From positions 4,402,001 through 4,466,000 of the forward strand of contig NZ_CP022412.2 in assembly GCF_002222615.2 (NCBI RefSeq): a stretch of DNA of 64,000 nt, in the 5' to 3' direction. The position numbers and the translations under genes are program-made. Numbering within the stretch: position 1 is the first letter of the stretch; each line of letters starts with the position of its first letter. Under the pieces are notes generated by a model that was not told where the DNA came from, ran no database searches, and saw nothing but the letters and a program-made list of their open reading frames with translations. Positions 1 through 6,739 of this stretch are shown in pieces. The stretch comes from Bacteroides caccae. GTDB taxonomy: Bacteria > Bacteroidota > Bacteroidia > Bacteroidales > Bacteroidaceae.

Positions 1-480
1 ATGAAGCGCACGGGAACGGTAGCCATGTGCCGCCTCGACAATAACACCGTGCTCGAAAAAGGGCTGTACTACTATCAGGGCAACGACTTTGCCAGCGAAC
101 TGGTGTATAGCATTTCCCGCCTTTGCGAACCGTGTCTGGAGCATATCGACAATAACTTCAATCCGCTGGACGCTATCCAAAAAGGAGAATTCAGCGATGT
201 GTCCGAGGACATTACCTACCTGATTCAGCAATGCCGCAAGAAAATGGAGAATAATGAGTACAACGATATGGAAGAAGAAGTCCGCCGTGCCAACGACCTC
301 AACGGACAGCTTTCGTTGCTGAAACGCAAGGAGTTGCAGCGCATCCAAAGTCAGGCGGGCAGTATCCGGGTCAGCATGGTTTATCTGACAATGGTTCAGG
401 AGGCACAGAACGTGGTGACTTATACAATCAACCTGATGAAAGTAAGCCGGAAATTCCAAGTGGAAACGGAAATGCCGTAA
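1..480 (+). CDS. C-terminal part of a probable PiT-type inorganic phosphate transporter (5' end outside window)
   Basis: The reading frame is open from the first base, so the first methionine seen here is probably internal and the true start lies upstream of the window. The 159 visible residues are hydrophilic and mostly helical, with a stretch rich in E, R and N around residues 75-110. They resemble the cytoplasmic PhoU-like tail that follows the membrane part of Bacteroidota PiT phosphate permeases. No membrane segment is visible in this fragment. The assignment rests on recalled similarity of the tail, not on a permease signature. An unrelated PhoU-domain protein is the main alternative. 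The stop is TAA at 478-480. Confidence 0.55.
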   Translation: MKRTGTVAMCRLDNNTVLEKGLYYYQGNDFASELVYSISRLCEPCLEHIDNNFNPLDAIQKGEFSDVSEDITYLIQQCRKKMENNEYNDMEEEVRRANDLNGQLSLLKRKELQRIQSQAGSIRVSMVYLTMVQEAQNVVTYTINLMKVSRKFQVETEMP

Positions 481-818
481 AAGTCAGACGGAAATGTTAC
501 AGAAGTCTCAGACAGAGATGTTACGATGAAATATATAAAAACACACAAAAGAGGGTTTATTCAAAGTGCAGAATTACTAAGTCATTTTTAGGTTGGGGAA
601 CCATAGATGTACAATGAGAGATAAACCCAAAAACAGGCAGAGGGTGACTAAACAGTCGGAAGTTTTCAGATACTCTTGACTTTTAGTCACCCTCTTTTTT
701 TGTCCGTTCCACCTGCCCGCTTTCGCTTGGTGGAACTACGTGCGGGTGGCACGTTTTCGTTTTACGTCATACTTTTCTTTCTTTTTTCCTGCCGGTCTCT
801 CTTTTTTTCTGCCGGCTG
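481..818. other. Gene-free stretch with short direct repeats and a terminator
   Basis: No credible gene is seen. Just after the stop, a 17-bp sequence beginning TCAGACGGAAATG (484-500) recurs at 508-524 with two mismatches, a 24-bp period. GGGTTTAT (553-560) and ATAAACCC (621-628) form a widely spaced inverted repeat. A strong terminator hairpin follows at 639-701. The rest, 702-818, is T-rich on the plus strand and lies downstream of the smalltalk gene that is read on the minus strand. Confidence 0.5.
639..701 (+). terminator. Intrinsic terminator after the phosphate transporter fragment
   Basis: The arms AGAGGGTGACTA (639-650) and TAGTCACCCTCT (684-695) are perfect 12-bp complements. A T run continues to about 701. 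The loop is long (33 nt). It probably ends the transcript coming from upstream and may also stop the HU/smalltalk transcript arriving on the minus strand. Confidence 0.75.
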
Positions 819-908
819 CTAATCCTTCTCCGTCTTTCCGTTTCTCCGGCGACGGAAGCGCAGAAGCGCTTCGAGAATATCAAGCAGTTTTTCAAGAAAT
901 AGTTTCAT
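819..908 (-). CDS. Smalltalk protein (29 aa)
   Basis: A 29-codon frame reads MKLFLEKLLDILEALLRF and then a basic tail RRRRNGKTEKD before TAG. It lies 30 bp downstream of the HU-like gene on the same strand. This size, sequence and position match the small Bacteroides family called smalltalk protein, which usually sits between an HU-like gene and an N-acetylmuramoyl-L-alanine amidase gene. The amphipathic Leu-rich first half suggests a membrane-associating helix, but its role is unknown. Here no amidase follows on the minus strand; the amidase is 3.5 kb away on the plus strand. Confidence 0.75.
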   Translation of the reverse strand: MKLFLEKLLDILEALLRFRRRRNGKTEKD

Positions 909-938
909 CTTTTTCTTTTTTTAAGGTTAATAATTCGT

Positions 939-1460
939 TTAGACAGACGGGTCCGGCGTTACACCACCGCCACCGGGTGTGTTTCCGCCGCCGGGTTTGT
1001 CATCGCCGCCCGGATTTTCCGTATCACCGTCGGCAATCAGACCGGCTGCTACGTCTTTGACGTGTACAAATTCCACTCCGGCAGTCAGTGCGCGGGTCGT
1101 GTTTCCGGCAGACCGGGTGTACTCCGGCGTGAACTGACAGCGCAGCGAAACGATTTGCGAGCTGCTGACTTTGCTTTCCTGTTCCACGCCTTTTCCGCAG
1201 GCTTTGGCAACCATAGTGAATGTTCCCAATCCTTCGAGACGCACTGTGCGGCTATTGAGCAACTGTTCGCGCATCACGGACATCAGATTCCGAATCACGT
1301 TGTGCACGTCGCCCGCCGTCAACGAAGCCTTTTCGGCAATCAATTCCGCCATTTTCTGCGTGTTGACCGTTCTCCCGATTTTCACCAGGCGGGGATAAAA
1401 GAGTTTCTGTCCTTCTTTGTTGGCAAGCGTTGCCTGGTAAGGTTTGTAAATTAATGGCAT
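939..1460 (-). CDS. HU-family DNA-binding protein with Gly/Pro-rich tail
   Basis: The 173-aa product has the Bacteroidota HU-like fold. It has a TVNTQKMAELIAEKASLT-type helical segment at about residues 32-50, and an RLEGLGTFTM strand at about 74-83, which corresponds to the conserved core of HU proteins. Residues from about 145 onward are a low-complexity tail of GGDDKPGGG type ending in TPDPSV. Such HU-like proteins bind DNA without strong sequence specificity. The gene is probably co-transcribed with the smalltalk gene downstream. A TACTTTTG box lies about 65 bp upstream. Its role in this cluster is unknown. Confidence 0.85.
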   Translation of the reverse strand: MPLIYKPYQATLANKEGQKLFYPRLVKIGRTVNTQKMAELIAEKASLTAGDVHNVIRNLMSVMREQLLNSRTVRLEGLGTFTMVAKACGKGVEQESKVSSSQIVSLRCQFTPEYTRSAGNTTRALTAGVEFVHVKDVAAGLIADGDTENPGGDDKPGGGNTPGGGGVTPDPSV

Positions 1461-1524
1461 ACTACTGTTTTCCTTTCTTTTTAATGATTAATGGATCAAT
1501 TGTCTCTGTAACCGATTACGCCGA

Positions 1525-1532
1525 CAAAAGTA
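1525..1532 (-). promoter_or_regulatory. Putative -7 box for the HU/smalltalk transcript
   Basis: Read on the minus strand, TACTTTTG fits the Bacteroidota -7 consensus TAnnTTTG. No clear -33 TTTG lies at 19-21 bp spacing. Confidence 0.4.
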
Positions 1533-1708
1533 AACGGGCCAAAGAAAGTCGAGAGACACGATGTGACAAGTCGTGACGGGAGAGAGCAAGTTCAAACCGT
1601 TTCGCACAAATGCTGCCTGTAAGCACTTCTGTCCAAAGAAGTACCAGACAACAAAAAATCACGTACCTTTATAACCGAAACGAACAATCCAATAAAAAAG
1701 CAGTAACA

Positions 1709-1969
1709 ATGAAAACAACTACCACAGAAACTTCAATTCCGGAAGAGAAAACAACCTCCGCCCGCATACAAGCATACAGTAAAAGTCAACTGGCCGCCCT
1801 CTACCTACCCCACATCCAGCCTGCCTCTGCCCGCCGGACGCTCCGCAGCTGGATTGCCAAAAACACGGAACTGCAAGCGGCACTCGCCCGTTCGGGGTAT
1901 ACCGGAAAAGCAATCCTGTTGACTCCTGCACAAGTCGGGCTGTTCTTTCGATTTTTGGGAGAGCCTTAG
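1709..1969 (+). CDS. DUF4248 domain protein (86 aa)
   Basis: The start is ATG at 1709; the frame is open further upstream but codon content there looks non-coding. The product shows the DUF4248 pattern: YSKSQLAALYLP at about residues 23-34, RRTLRSWI at about 42-49, and a C-terminal TPAQVGLFFRFLGEP. The pattern resembles a helix-turn-helix DNA-binding module, but the function of the family is not established. In Bacteroides it is commonly found near HU-like, amidase and DUF4373 genes, as here. It is divergent from the HU gene, with about 250 bp between them. Confidence 0.75.
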   Translation: MKTTTTETSIPEEKTTSARIQAYSKSQLAALYLPHIQPASARRTLRSWIAKNTELQAALARSGYTGKAILLTPAQVGLFFRFLGEP

Positions 1970-2110
1970 AAAGCTCTCCGGTACCGGACGAACCCACATC
2001 GAGATTGATATACTCATATTCGGGACACATAAGGCAACGTGAACCAGAAAGTGCTGCCCTCGGCAAGCGTCCTGCGCAGCCATATCACGTACCATTTTTA
2101 ACCAAAAACA

Positions 2111-2159
2111 ATATTCCCAACCCGGATAGAACGGCTGTTCATCTCCGGGTCGGGAATAT
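2111..2159 (-). terminator. Terminator of the 188-aa hypothetical gene
   Basis: The arms ATATTCCCAACCCGGA (2111-2126) and TCCGGGTCGGGAATAT (2144-2159) pair with one mismatch. On the minus strand the hairpin is followed by TTGTTTTTGG, which fits an intrinsic terminator about 95 bp past the stop of the gene at 2256-2822. Confidence 0.75.
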
Positions 2160-2255
2160 CTTCATTTCACAATGTACGGATTTGCGAACGAGTAAATCGG
2201 CATCAACAAGCGTTTTCCCGGCAGAAGATTATACCAAGTTCTCACAGTACTTATC

Positions 2256-2822
2256 TTATTTGAACTCATCATCAATATTTCTGCGTTCATTGTCGCCCAC
2301 GGGTTCCTTCTCTCCCTTTTTAAATACCGTCACATCCTTTTTGAACTTAATTTCGATAAAAAACTTTCTATTCCCTTCGAGATAGAAATGTACCTTTGCG
2401 GCGTTTCCGACCAGATAAAGCAGCATCGTTCCCAAGAGGACGACCAAATGGTTGGCGTTGACACACTCATTGGAAAGACACTTGACCAGTTTGAAAATCG
2501 ACGACCAGCTAGCCGCCGTTTTCTGCGTTCTGAACGAGAATATACGTCTGACCGTTGATATGGAGGTGTCTGTTTGTTTGGCAAAATAAACCTCTTTGTA
2601 ATTGTTCTCATAAGAACAAATTTTCACCTCGTCGATTACTTTTCCTTTTTCCTGCCAGTCTTCTTCGTCGAAATCACTAGATCTTCTCCGATTCCTCTCA
2701 TGCTTGTTTGTACCCGTTTCCACTTTACTTTTAGCTGCGTTTTCAACTACATTTTCAACACTTGTTTTAGTTCCATTGTCCACAGTATCAACTGTTTCAC
2801 TAGATAATTGTTTTGTCATCAT
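2256..2822 (-). CDS. Hypothetical protein, 188 aa, one possible membrane segment
   Basis: I do not recognise this protein. The first 60 residues are hydrophilic and rich in Thr, Val, Asn and Glu, followed by a basic patch (KHERNRRRSS). A hydrophobic stretch, NHLVVLLGTMLLYLVG, lies at about residues 123-138, and the C-terminus is lysine-rich. This could be a single-pass membrane protein or a DNA-associated protein with a hydrophobic core. The gene is AT-rich. It is a lone minus-strand gene among plus-strand neighbours and ends in its own terminator (2111-2159), which supports it as a real independent unit. Two adjacent ATGs (2822 and 2819) could serve as the start. Confidence 0.55.
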   Translation of the reverse strand: MMTKQLSSETVDTVDNGTKTSVENVVENAAKSKVETGTNKHERNRRRSSDFDEEDWQEKGKVIDEVKICSYENNYKEVYFAKQTDTSISTVRRIFSFRTQKTAASWSSIFKLVKCLSNECVNANHLVVLLGTMLLYLVGNAAKVHFYLEGNRKFFIEIKFKKDVTVFKKGEKEPVGDNERRNIDDEFK

Positions 2823-2993
2823 AATTAATATTTCGTAAATAATGCCGACAAATATCGGATATTATTTTTAACATTATGCGTCACGCGTGACACTTTCTTA
2901 CTTTATCTCCTAAAATAACTCAAACATGAACCCTTTATGTGTTACCCTTCCTCTACCTTTACCGACGAAATCAATGAAAAATAATTGAATATA

Positions 2994-3332
2994 ATGACCG
3001 AAATTAAAAAAAATCATTCCCTCCGGCGGATACGACTCATGAAGCGGGCCGCCGTTATTCGTCAAAACAATGGCATGGACAAACGCGAGGCACTTGTCGT
3101 TGCGCATCAGATAGACGTTTTAATTCGCAAAATGTACTTAGCTAACGTCAGTTTTTATTATACCAAGCAGGACGGAAGCATCCGTCACGCCGTAGGAACG
3201 CTCACCGGATACGAACATTGTTTCCACCGCCCGTATACGCCACGGCCGGAAAACACGTTCGTCGTCTACTACGACCTCGAAGCCAAAGGCTGGCGGACAT
3301 TCCACGCCGAAAATTTCCTCCGTGCCGAATGA
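2994..3332 (+). CDS. DUF2693 / SH3 beta-barrel fold protein (112 aa)
   Basis: The product has a basic N-terminus (LRRIRLMKRAAVIRQ) and then a segment matching Bacteroides DUF2693 proteins: VSFYYTKQDGSIRHAVGTL at about residues 52-70 and YYDLEAKGWRTFHAENFL near the end. The family is annotated as SH3-like beta-barrel and is common on Bacteroides mobile and accessory regions. I chose ATG at 2994; a TTG at 2985 in the same frame would add three residues. The stop overlaps the next start (ATGA), indicating translational coupling. Confidence 0.7.
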   Translation: MTEIKKNHSLRRIRLMKRAAVIRQNNGMDKREALVVAHQIDVLIRKMYLANVSFYYTKQDGSIRHAVGTLTGYEHCFHRPYTPRPENTFVVYYDLEAKGWRTFHAENFLRAE

Positions 3333-3529
3333 GGACGCCCGAAGAACGCAAAGAGTGGGAAAGGCTCTGCCGACAATACAACGTAGATTCGCTCTACGAG
3401 GCGATCGAAGGCTGCCGGGAGGAACTGGAATTCCTCGTCCACTGCGCCGAACGCCTCGAACCGCTGCCGGACGATGACACGCCGGCACTCCGCCCCCGCC
3501 GCGCAACGATTGCAGACCACGCCGTTTAA
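3329..3529 (+). CDS. Small hypothetical protein (66 aa)
   Basis: The frame starts at the ATG that overlaps the DUF2693 stop and encodes MRTPEERKEWERLCRQYNV followed by an acidic helical region and an Arg/Pro-rich end. The family is not recognised. The 4-bp overlap with the upstream gene and the charged helical composition argue for a real coupled gene. The last codons overlap the first repeat of the ACGCCGTTT array. Confidence 0.55.
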   Translation: MRTPEERKEWERLCRQYNVDSLYEAIEGCREELEFLVHCAERLEPLPDDDTPALRPRRATIADHAV

Positions 3530-3595
3530 CACATACAGTCCACGCCGTTTCTGTGTGCACGAAACGCCGTTTTATGAAGACAGGAAACGCCGTTT
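3519..3595 (+). repeat. Iteron-like array of four ACGCCGTTT repeats
   Basis: ACGCCGTTT occurs at 3519-3527, 3542-3550, 3564-3572 and 3587-3595, so start-to-start spacing is 23, 22 and 23 bp, close to two helical turns. In copies 3 and 4 the surrounding GAAACGCCGTTT is palindromic around a central base. The array ends about 75 bp before the HNH endonuclease gene. It looks like a binding-site array (operator or origin-type iterons); the bound protein is unknown. Confidence 0.65.
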
Positions 3596-3670
3596 CTCTT
3601 TCCGCATCCGGCGGAGGAGGACTATTTTTAACAAAGCATAATTTTATTAACATTATAAACAACATCAAGT

Positions 3671-4345
3671 ATGGAAAACTGGAGATTTATCAAAGAAAAC
3701 AATGATTATATGGTGTCGGACCACGGGCGGATCATGAGCCTGAAGAAACCTCAAAAAAAGATATTGAGCAGCAGTCTCCTCCACAATGGTTATGAGGCTA
3801 TATACATCTATCAGAAAGGGATTCATGCCGCGCGCTATGTGCACCGACTGGTAGCGGAAACGTTTATCCCCAACCCGAAAAAACTCCCGCAAGTGAACCA
3901 CCTCGACGGAAATACGCTCAACAATCATGTGTCCAACCTCGAATGGTGCGACGCCTACGACAACTTGATGCACGCTATCCGCACCGGGCTTCGTCCCGTT
4001 AACGTGCCGCGCTCCATTCCCTGCGCCGTGACGGACGAAAGCGGGACGATCCTCCACCCGTACCCTTCCATGAAGTCAATGGTGAAAGAGGAAAAACTGA
4101 ACAGCGCGCAATACAGCTGGTTGCAACTGAAACTCACGCATCCCGAACGGGTACGGCTGCATACGATGCGGCGGTGGCACCTGCCTTATCTGCCCATTCC
4201 TCCCGACTGCACCCCCGTCCGCCACTCCGTCACCCGGCAATATTACCGGCTCCTGTCCGCCGAAGAGGCCGCCGCGCTGGGGTTCAGCTACCGGAGCGTC
4301 CGAAGGGAGAAAGGCATTCACTTAATTATCAGCAATTTAAAATAA
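3671..4345 (+). CDS. NUMOD4-domain HNH endonuclease
   Basis: The N-terminal segment ENWRFIKENNDYMVSDHGRI (residues 2-21) is a NUMOD4 motif of the DNA-binding regions of HNH endonucleases. It is followed by the HNH core: RYVHRLVAETFIPNP (55-69), VNHLDGN (75-81) and NHVSNLEW (85-92). The C-terminal 110 residues may hold further DNA-contacting repeats. Such proteins are free-standing nucleases, common in phages and mobile elements. The gene lies downstream of the iteron-like array and 23 bp upstream of the amidase gene, so the two are probably co-transcribed. No intron or intein context is visible, so homing activity is unproven. Confidence 0.85.
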   Translation: MENWRFIKENNDYMVSDHGRIMSLKKPQKKILSSSLLHNGYEAIYIYQKGIHAARYVHRLVAETFIPNPKKLPQVNHLDGNTLNNHVSNLEWCDAYDNLMHAIRTGLRPVNVPRSIPCAVTDESGTILHPYPSMKSMVKEEKLNSAQYSWLQLKLTHPERVRLHTMRRWHLPYLPIPPDCTPVRHSVTRQYYRLLSAEEAAALGFSYRSVRREKGIHLIISNLK

Positions 4346-4368
4346 ACAAAAGAAAGGAGATTTTCAAG

Positions 4369-4809
4369 ATGAAAGACGCTATTATCATTCACTGTTCCGC
4401 CACCCGTGCGGAACAGGACATCACCGCCGCCGACATCGAAAGCTGGCACCGTGCCCGCGGATTCTGGACGATCGGTTACCACTATGTCATCCGCCTCGAC
4501 GGAACAATCGAACCCGGAAGAGACGTCACCCTCGACGGCGCACATTGCATGGGGTGGAACAAACGGGCAATCGGCATCTGCTATGTCGGCGGACTGGACA
4601 AGGACGGTCGCCCCGCCGATACACGCACCGACGCGCAACGCACCGCACTCATCCGACTGGTGAAGGCGCTACGGCTTGTCTTCCCCGGTGTGAAGCAGGT
4701 GCTCGGACACCGTGACACCAGCCCCGACCTCAACGGCGACGGCGTTATCTCGCCCAACGAGTACATGAAAGCCTGTCCGTGCTTCGATGTTCAGAAAGAG
4801 GGATTCTGA
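4369..4809 (+). CDS. N-acetylmuramoyl-L-alanine amidase, T7 lysozyme type
   Basis: The 146-aa product cleaves the amide bond between N-acetylmuramic acid and L-alanine in peptidoglycan, by family. The zinc ligands are visible: H8 (IIIHCSAT), H114 (LGHRDTSPD) and C138 (ACPCFD), as in amidase_2 enzymes. An EF-hand-like insert DLNGDGVISPNE (120-131) precedes the cysteine ligand, as in related Bacteroides proteins. There is no signal peptide, so it acts like a phage lysin or needs another export route. The start at 4369 has AAAGGAGA 8 bp upstream, unusually good for this window. In other Bacteroides loci this gene follows the smalltalk gene; here it follows the HNH gene. Confidence 0.9.
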   Translation: MKDAIIIHCSATRAEQDITAADIESWHRARGFWTIGYHYVIRLDGTIEPGRDVTLDGAHCMGWNKRAIGICYVGGLDKDGRPADTRTDAQRTALIRLVKALRLVFPGVKQVLGHRDTSPDLNGDGVISPNEYMKACPCFDVQKEGF

Positions 4810-4902
4810 ACTGAGTCGTACACATCGGTGTCCTCTGCGATGAAATTCAGGGTGCCGCACCCACGAAACCCGAACTAATCATTAATTTTTAATTCAATCC
4901 AA

Positions 4903-6108
4903 ATGGCCCGTATTTCCAAATCCGGTTTAGATTATTTTCCACTCGACGTCAATTTCCTGCAAGACAGAAAGGTGCGACGTATCTCCAGCCGTCACCACGC
5001 AGCAGGGATTGCCGCGCTCACTTCACTGTTCTGCCTCATCTACAAAGAAAAAGGGTATTATGTCCCGTGGAATCAGGACACATTGTTCGACGTTGCACAG
5101 GAAGCCTGTTGCGAGGAGGCGGAAATGCAGGCCATTATCGACGACTGTCTGGCGGTGGGATTATTCGACCCCCATATATATAAGGTGTATAGCGTACTCA
5201 CTTCACAAGTTATTCAGGAACAATATCACAAAATTATCACCGACAGCCGGAGAAAATACAAATTACCGTTGGAACATTTCTGGCTAATCACGGACGGAGA
5301 AACGGAACAACAAAAGGACGAATACGGAAAGGAAAACAGCATAGCAAAAAGTGAAAACGAAAATAGAAACGAAAACCGAGCGGGAACCGGAAACGGAACT
5401 GTCAGTGATGCAGCAGTAAATGATGTCTATGCTACAAAAACAGGAATTAATGCAGCAAAATCTCCCGAAATTGCTACAACAATCCCACAAACAAAAGAGG
5501 AAACAGACACCAAAGGTAAACAGGAAACGGAGAAGGAAAGAGATAGAGATAGAGAGAAAGAGATAGAAAAAGACAAAGAGACAGAGAATAGGCGGAAAGC
5601 CGGAAAAGAGACAGAGAATGAAATGCCGCCCGTGCCGTCAAACGGCGTTTTTCAGGCTCCGCCTGTCGTTGTAAGTGGTTTGTCTTTTGGAAATTTCGGA
5701 AATTATTCTGAAATAAAAGAATGTTATTCTGAAGAAAAGGGAACTTATCCTGAAGTAATAGAAAATCCTTCCGGAGAAAAAGGGAATCCCCAAAGAGATA
5801 ACGGAAGAAACAGCATTCCCCCCCAAGGAGTAACCGCCGGAGGCAGCTCCGAAACTCTCCTGCACATGAACCTTCAAACAATCGGCATCCGGAAAGAACA
5901 GACCGTGAACGCAATCACCGCCCTCGCCCGACGCAAAGAACTGGGCGGACCGGGAGGCACTTTATGGAAGATTCTCAGCAACGAATACCGCCCCACCCTG
6001 CTCAAAAAAAACGAACCGGGAGATTACATCCTCTGGGCCCTTAATCATCCGACGGAATTTGAGAACACCTACAACGGGACATTGAAGAAACTGGTGAGAG
6101 GAAGGTGA
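4903..6108 (+). CDS. DUF4373 (Lin1244/Lin1753-type) domain protein
   Basis: The N-terminal 100 residues match the DUF4373 pattern: GLDYFPLDVNFLQDRKVR (residues 8-25), then a helical region with VPWNQDTLFDVA. The domain is related to the N-terminal part of phage replisome-organizer proteins. Residues about 125-310 are low-complexity: Asn/Glu/Lys-rich, including a run of alternating D, R, K and E around 205-235 and a degenerate repeat of YSE-type segments around 265-285. The C-terminal 90 residues are ordered again and may be a second DNA-binding domain. A role in DNA replication or regulation is inferred. The gene follows the amidase by 93 bp and probably closes the accessory cluster. Confidence 0.75.
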   Translation: MARISKSGLDYFPLDVNFLQDRKVRRISSRHHAAGIAALTSLFCLIYKEKGYYVPWNQDTLFDVAQEACCEEAEMQAIIDDCLAVGLFDPHIYKVYSVLTSQVIQEQYHKIITDSRRKYKLPLEHFWLITDGETEQQKDEYGKENSIAKSENENRNENRAGTGNGTVSDAAVNDVYATKTGINAAKSPEIATTIPQTKEETDTKGKQETEKERDRDREKEIEKDKETENRRKAGKETENEMPPVPSNGVFQAPPVVVSGLSFGNFGNYSEIKECYSEEKGTYPEVIENPSGEKGNPQRDNGRNSIPPQGVTAGGSSETLLHMNLQTIGIRKEQTVNAITALARRKELGGPGGTLWKILSNEYRPTLLKKNEPGDYILWALNHPTEFENTYNGTLKKLVRGR

Positions 6109-6168
6109 CGCGGGTGCAACCGCAATCACCTCAACGTTCCGAAGCCCCCTGTGCTATGAAAAAATCGG

Positions 6169-6501
6169 TTCTTCTTCAAATTTGGTGGTTATTTAGCCAG
6201 TCGGTAGTATTTCCATTCCCCTCCTTCGGGGAAGGAGGGGTGGCTGAAAGCCGGGGTGGTAGGTGGATACACAATGCTGATAATAACTGACTTACGCATT
6301 CACCTACCACCTCCCCCTACGGGGACTCCTCCTTCCCGAAGGAGGAGAATGGAGAATACTATCGACTATCAAATTATTATTGAATACTATCGACTATCAA
6401 ATTATTATTGAATACTATCGACTATCAAATTATTGTTGAATACTATCGACTATCAAATTATTATTTTCTCAATTAATTTTACCACCAAATTTGAAGAAGA
6501 A
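6169..6501. repeat. Palindromic repeat element, copy A (expanded)
   Basis: The element is bounded by perfect 21-bp terminal inverted repeats (6169-6189 and 6481-6501), each starting TTCTTCTTCAAATTTGG when read inward. Inside are a CCTCCTTCGGGGAAGGAGG hairpin, the pair GGTGGTAGGTG / CACCTACCACC around a conserved loop (TACACAATGCTGATAATAAC), and a further CTCCTCCTTCCCGAAGGAGG hairpin. It differs from copy B mainly by the insertion of a four-unit tandem repeat near its right end. No coding capacity is visible, so if mobile it is a MITE-like passenger. The TTTGG ends and spacing are shared by copies B and C. Confidence 0.85.
6355..6465 (+). repeat. 28-bp tandem repeat, four units, inside element copy A
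   Basis: Units start at 6355, 6383, 6411 and 6439. Each begins AATACTATCGACTATCAAAT. Units 1 and 2 are identical, unit 3 has one change (TATTG instead of TATTA), and the last is one base short. There are no spacers. A single related unit is present in copy C near 24337-24366 on the opposite strand, so the array is probably a local expansion of an element-internal sequence. Confidence 0.9.
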
Positions 6502-6739
6502 TCAAAAAATTCCATAGTTGCCCCCTGTATGAAAAAAGAACTCTAATAATCCACCCCTATAATGAAACAAAACTCTAACAATAAACGGGAACGAAAAAAA
6601 ATAAACGGGAAGAACAAAAAATAGACCGACCGTAAAGTCCGCCTATTTCATTTTTCAAGTGCGCCTTGTGATACCCTATTTCTACTAAACGGTACCGGTC
6701 CCGCAGTTCTACCCTATTTATTCTTTTTAAGTATCTATT
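6502..6739. other. Gene-free AT-rich stretch downstream of the receiver gene
   Basis: No gene is seen. ATAAACGGGA occurs twice with a 20-bp period (6581-6590, 6601-6610). A weak hairpin around 6626-6652, read on the minus strand and followed by a T run, could terminate the receiver gene transcript. Confidence 0.4.

Noticed and set aside
740..1060. Plus-strand open frame overlapping the smalltalk and HU genes
   Set aside because: Translation is Phe/Arg/Ser-rich low complexity; the minus-strand frames match known families.
3519..3595. Plasmid-type replication origin
   Set aside because: The repeats are iteron-like, but no Rep gene, AT-rich unwinding element or partition genes are visible; I kept it only as a binding-site array.
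3138..3668. A 176-codon minus-strand frame opposite the DUF2693 and 66-aa genes
   Set aside because: It is antisense to two coupled plus-strand genes, and its Arg/Pro-rich translation has no family features.
6355..6465. Possible CRISPR array because of regular 28-bp repeats
   Set aside because: The repeats are directly adjacent with no spacers, no cas genes are nearby, and the units belong to a dispersed palindromic element.
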